64,000 nucleotides of DNA. Origin: Fremontodendron californicum (taxonomy: Eukaryota > Streptophyta > Magnoliopsida > Malvales > Malvaceae). Below, in pieces: positions 61,455-64,000 of the stretch. The translations under genes were made by a program, and so were the position numbers. Within the stretch, counting starts at the first letter, position 1, and the number at the start of each line of letters is the position of its first letter. The notes beneath the pieces were generated by a model, which saw only the letters and a list, made by a program, of their open reading frames with translations, ran no database searches and was not told the origin of the DNA. Where the stretch lies: positions 4,998,001-5,062,000 of the forward strand of contig JAULJL010000015.1 in the NCBI GenBank assembly GCA_030761205.1. Reading direction: 5' to 3'.

Positions 61455-61900
61455 GTATTAACCTTATTAAGAATCAAAATATTTTGTGTATTTTTCAGCA
61501 ATTCTAATTGTATTTCAAAAAATTTATAGATATCAGAGAAAGTGAAGCCACATCCAGTGGTCGTAAATATATTGACTAAAATGGAAGAAATTATACCTAA
61601 ATGGAAGATAGTACCCGCAAAAGACATTATTGACTCAGCATTCAAGGACCCTATTAAACGAGAAGTGGTGAGTATATTCAATTCCTTTTATTCTTGTTAA
61701 GTCTTGGAGTGGTTGTCTTGGATTGATTTAGTTGATTTAAATGATTTAATACCGTAATTGTAGCTCATGCATATGGTATCTCTTATGATTTATGATGGGT
61801 GCAGATAAGGAACAATAAGCTGATATACCAAGACAAACCTAGACTGAAAACAGCGCTGGAAATGCTTAGAACCAGCATGAGCCTTGAAGATGGTTTAAAT

Positions 61901-62481
61901 TGTTAGGTACCAGAGTGACGGAATAGTGTCTCACAACTAAAATAAGAGATGAGAAAATAGGAACTGAACACACAAAAGAAACACAGATATTTTACGTGGT
62001 TCGGCCAATATACCTACGTCCACGGGAGGAGGAGCAAAGCTTTGTATTTAATCGGAGATGGAGTACAAACCGGATACAAACCGGCTACATATTACAAGTG
62101 CTCTTTCTAGCACACACTCAACACCTCAATACACAAGCATCTAACAAGCAGCTACTGCCTCTAAACTCTCTCATCACCTCTACCGGGAGGGGCTCCCTCT
62201 GGAGCTCTCACTATGCCTCAACCGGGAGGGAGCTCATGGAGCTCACCTTTGGAGCTCTAGCTCATTTCTCCTCTGCTCTCAACTCCTCTGATTCCAAGCT
62301 CTCAACCTCATGCCTATTTATAGGCAAGGCTTATGGTGTGAATACACCATAGCCACCAGCCACCAGTATGTTCTAGCTGCTGCCAAGCTTGAATTTTGCT
62401 ATGCAATTACGTGATGAAATTGCTTTGGCCATTTCATGAAGACTAGCAGCCATTGTGGACTTTTTAGCTACTTTTCCAACA
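61901..62481 (-). repeat. 3' LTR of the Copia element
   Basis: 581 bases; on the minus strand it begins TGTTGG and ends CTAACA, giving the canonical TG...CA termini. The plus strand contains ACGTGGTTCGGCCAATATAC followed by CTACGTCCACGGG, a motif recurrent in dicot Copia LTRs. It supplies the stop codon that ends the interrupted MAGL frame. Confidence 0.88.
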
Positions 62482-62556
62482 AATCTCCCACTTGAAGATT
62501 TGATTAAACCAATCATATCTTCACACCACTCTTTCTGTCTTGCCATTCCATGTTGC

Positions 62557-64000
62557 TTACGTTTCTGATAGACCATAGGAGGATCGACACCAAATAAACT
62601 TGTCAGTGTTGATTGGCTTTGTCATAACATCTGCTAGGTTGTCTTTGGTGTGAATCTTTTGCATATCCACACTTCCTTCTTCTACTACTTCTCGAACAAA
62701 GTGATACTGTATACCTATATGCTTTGTCCTGGAATGAAAGGCTGGATTCCTTGCAATGTGCAAGGCACTCTGACTGTCACAATACACAATAATCTTCTGC
62801 TGCTTGTGCCCGAGTTCTTCCATTAACCTTTGTATCCATATTGCTTCCTTGCATGCTTGGGTAGCTGCCATGTACTCAGCTTCTGTAGTAGACAAAGCTA
62901 CAACAGTCTGTAACTTAGATAACCAGCTTACCGCTCCTCCTGCAAGTGTGAACACATAGCCAGTAGTGGATTTTCTTTTATTAAGATCACCTGCAAAATC
63001 TGAATCAACATAACCCCTGACAACAAGTTCTGATCCTCCAAAACATAATGCAACATCTGAGGTTCCTTTAATGTATCTAAGGATCCTCTTAACAACATTC
63101 CAATGCTCTCTACCAGGATCTGCCATAAATCGACTGACCGCTCCCACTGCTTGTGCAATGTCTGGTCTTGTACATATCATAGCATACATAAGGCTTCCCA
63201 CCGCTGATGCATACGGTACTCGAGACATTTCCATCCTCTCTGCTTCATTGCTAGGACTCATACCTGAGGATAATTTACAATTGACAGGAAGTGGGGTAGA
63301 TATTGGCTTACAGTCTTGCATGTTGAAGCGTCGCAAAACCTTCCTCAGATAATTCTTTTGAGAAAGCCAAATTTTCCTGTCTTTTCTGTCTCGGTGAATT
63401 TGCATCCCTAAAATCTTGTTTGCGGGTCCCAAGTCCTTCATATCGAACTCCCTAGCCAACTGTGCCTTCAAATCTTGGATTCGATCTTTGTTGGGGCCTA
63501 CCACCAACATGTCATCCACATACAACAGCAAAATAATGAAATCATTATCATCAAACCTCTTGTAGTACGTATAATGGTCTGAACTCAGTCTGTTGTATTC
63601 AAGGCTAATTATGAAAGAATCAAATCTCTTGTACCAACATCTGGGCGCCTGCTTTAGACCGTACAGAGATTTGGTCAACCTGCAAACCAAGTTCTTTTTG
63701 CCTGTTTCAACAAAACCTTCTGGTTGGAGCATATAAATTTCTTCTTCAAGCTTTCCATGTAGAAAAGCCGTCTTTACATCTAGTTGTTCAAGATGTAAAT
63801 CAAATGCAGCACACATAGCCAACACTACTCTGATAGTAGTAAGTCTGACAACTGGAGAAAATATCTCGTTGAAGTCAATACCTTCTTTCTGAGCATATCC
63901 TTTTACAACCAATCTAGCACGATATCGTTCTACTTGATCATTGCTATCCCGCTTGATCTTGTAGACCCATTTGTTACCAATGGCTTTTCTGCCACGTGGT
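62557..64000 (-). CDS. Copia pol polyprotein, C-terminal part (reverse transcriptase and RNase H)
   Basis: Open frame with its stop at 62557, running off the right edge (480 codons visible), so integrase, protease and gag lie outside. The RVT_2 reverse transcriptase domain starts at the edge (KAIGNKWVYKIKRD, RLVVKGYAQKEGIDF). It has FLHGKLEEEIYM, YGLKQAPRCWYKRFD and the catalytic YVDDM box. The connection follows (GLYCKPISTPL-like region, SAVGSLMYAMICTRPDIA). The RNase H domain shows DSDFAGD, STTEAEYMA and YCDSQSALHIARNP with SRTKHI. No stop or frameshift is visible, so the element may still be coding-competent. Domain order and the RT-RNaseH arrangement define Ty1/Copia; Tork/Tnt1-like placement is by resemblance only. 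Confidence 0.93.
   Translation of the reverse strand, partial: PRGRKAIGNKWVYKIKRDSNDQVERYRARLVVKGYAQKEGIDFNEIFSPVVRLTTIRVVLAMCAAFDLHLEQLDVKTAFLHGKLEEEIYMLQPEGFVETGKKNLVCRLTKSLYGLKQAPRCWYKRFDSFIISLEYNRLSSDHYTYYKRFDDNDFIILLLYVDDMLVVGPNKDRIQDLKAQLAREFDMKDLGPANKILGMQIHRDRKDRKIWLSQKNYLRKVLRRFNMQDCKPISTPLPVNCKLSSGMSPSNEAERMEMSRVPYASAVGSLMYAMICTRPDIAQAVGAVSRFMADPGREHWNVVKRILRYIKGTSDVALCFGGSELVVRGYVDSDFAGDLNKRKSTTGYVFTLAGGAVSWLSKLQTVVALSTTEAEYMAATQACKEAIWIQRLMEELGHKQQKIIVYCDSQSALHIARNPAFHSRTKHIGIQYHFVREVVEEGSVDMQKIHTKDNLADVMTKPINTDKFIWCRSSYGLSET

Larger units (their letters stand above)
57959..61900 (+). pseudogene. Monoacylglycerol lipase-like alpha/beta hydrolase, truncated by a Copia element
   Basis: Seven exons remain: 57959-57979, 58115-58205, 59031-59063, 60860-61006, 61100-61230, 61530-61667 and 61805-61900. 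They encode 219 residues against about 320 in the plant MAGL (caffeoyl-shikimate-esterase-like) family. Visible parts are MAVEYQE, HIRNSRGALLFTCRWLP, the oxyanion-hole motif HGYGME (from residue 37), GYAVFGIDYEGHGRSKG, and the nucleophile elbow GESMGG with S113. KPHPVVVNIL and IIPKWKIVP follow. The reading frame runs straight into the LTR and stops at a TAG inside it (TGT TAG), so the catalytic Asp and His are lost. These enzymes release glycerol from monoacylglycerols; the remnant should be inactive. Introns 2, 3 and 5 each carry a hAT-like MITE. The rest of the gene should lie beyond the right edge, past the retrotransposon. Confidence 0.9.
61901..64000 (-). mobile_element. Ty1/Copia LTR retrotransposon (Tork/Tnt1-like), partial, antisense in MAGL exon
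   Basis: From left to right the window holds the 3' LTR (61901-62481), the polypurine tract (minus strand, AGTGGGAGATTTG, about 62493-62482) and the downstream part of pol (62557 to the edge). The element continues past 64000, so its 5' LTR, primer site and second target-site copy are not visible. The host bases TAAAT (61896-61900) should reappear beyond the 5' LTR if a 5-bp duplication was made. Pol is uninterrupted, suggesting a young insertion. Confidence 0.93.

Noticed and set aside
1..64000. CRISPR arrays, bacterial operons or prophage-like systems
   Set aside because: Spliced genes, miRNA and plant retroelements show a plant nuclear genome; no regularly spaced short direct repeats with unique spacers were seen.

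Overview
The window is nuclear DNA from a flowering plant, almost certainly a eudicot. It is AT-rich, genes carry many short GT-AG introns, and every recognisable protein is closest to plant families (SAG21/LEA5, PHR2, MHX, plant-type PARP2, DUF538). A Tork/Tnt1-like Copia retrotransposon, an L1-type LINE and several hAT-like MITE families fill the gaps. I cannot name the species from sequence alone.

Layout. 1-2.1 kb: repeats. 2.1-5.1 kb: a pectin methylesterase reduced to its inhibitor-like pro-region, then two tandem DUF538 genes, the second frameshifted. 6.8-7.2 kb: LEA5/SAG21 (minus), with a ~1.4 kb foldback palindrome upstream. 11.3-20.7 kb: U2 snRNP protein B'' and PARP2, both plus strand. 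22.8-23.1 kb: a MIR164 gene with exact mature and star arms. 25.1-37.9 kb: UTP14 (SSU processome) and gamma-tubulin complex protein 4, head to tail; a perfect 405-bp tandem duplication lies in a GCP4 intron. 39.7-46.2 kb: PHR2 (plus), convergent with an MHX Mg2+/H+ exchanger (minus) that carries two nonsense codons and a frameshift. 47-52 kb: MITEs and a LINE 3' end. 52.3-53.3 kb: RPL22 (minus), whose single intron holds two U14 box C/D snoRNA copies. 58.0-61.9 kb: a monoacylglycerol-lipase-like gene cut off inside an exon by an antisense Copia element that runs off the right edge.

Together. Several intact genes serve RNA processing and ribosome production: U2B'', UTP14, RPL22 and U14. UTP14 and U14 both act on 18S rRNA maturation, but their proximity may be chance. 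No operon-like or novel multigene system is evident. The most notable content is non-coding (MIR164, intronic U14 pair, palindromes) and gene decay (PME, DUF538-2, MHX and MAGL).

All exon junctions were placed by eye, using GT-AG (one GC-AG) sites, reading phase and remembered family sequence. For each apparently intact multi-exon gene the summed exon length is a multiple of three.
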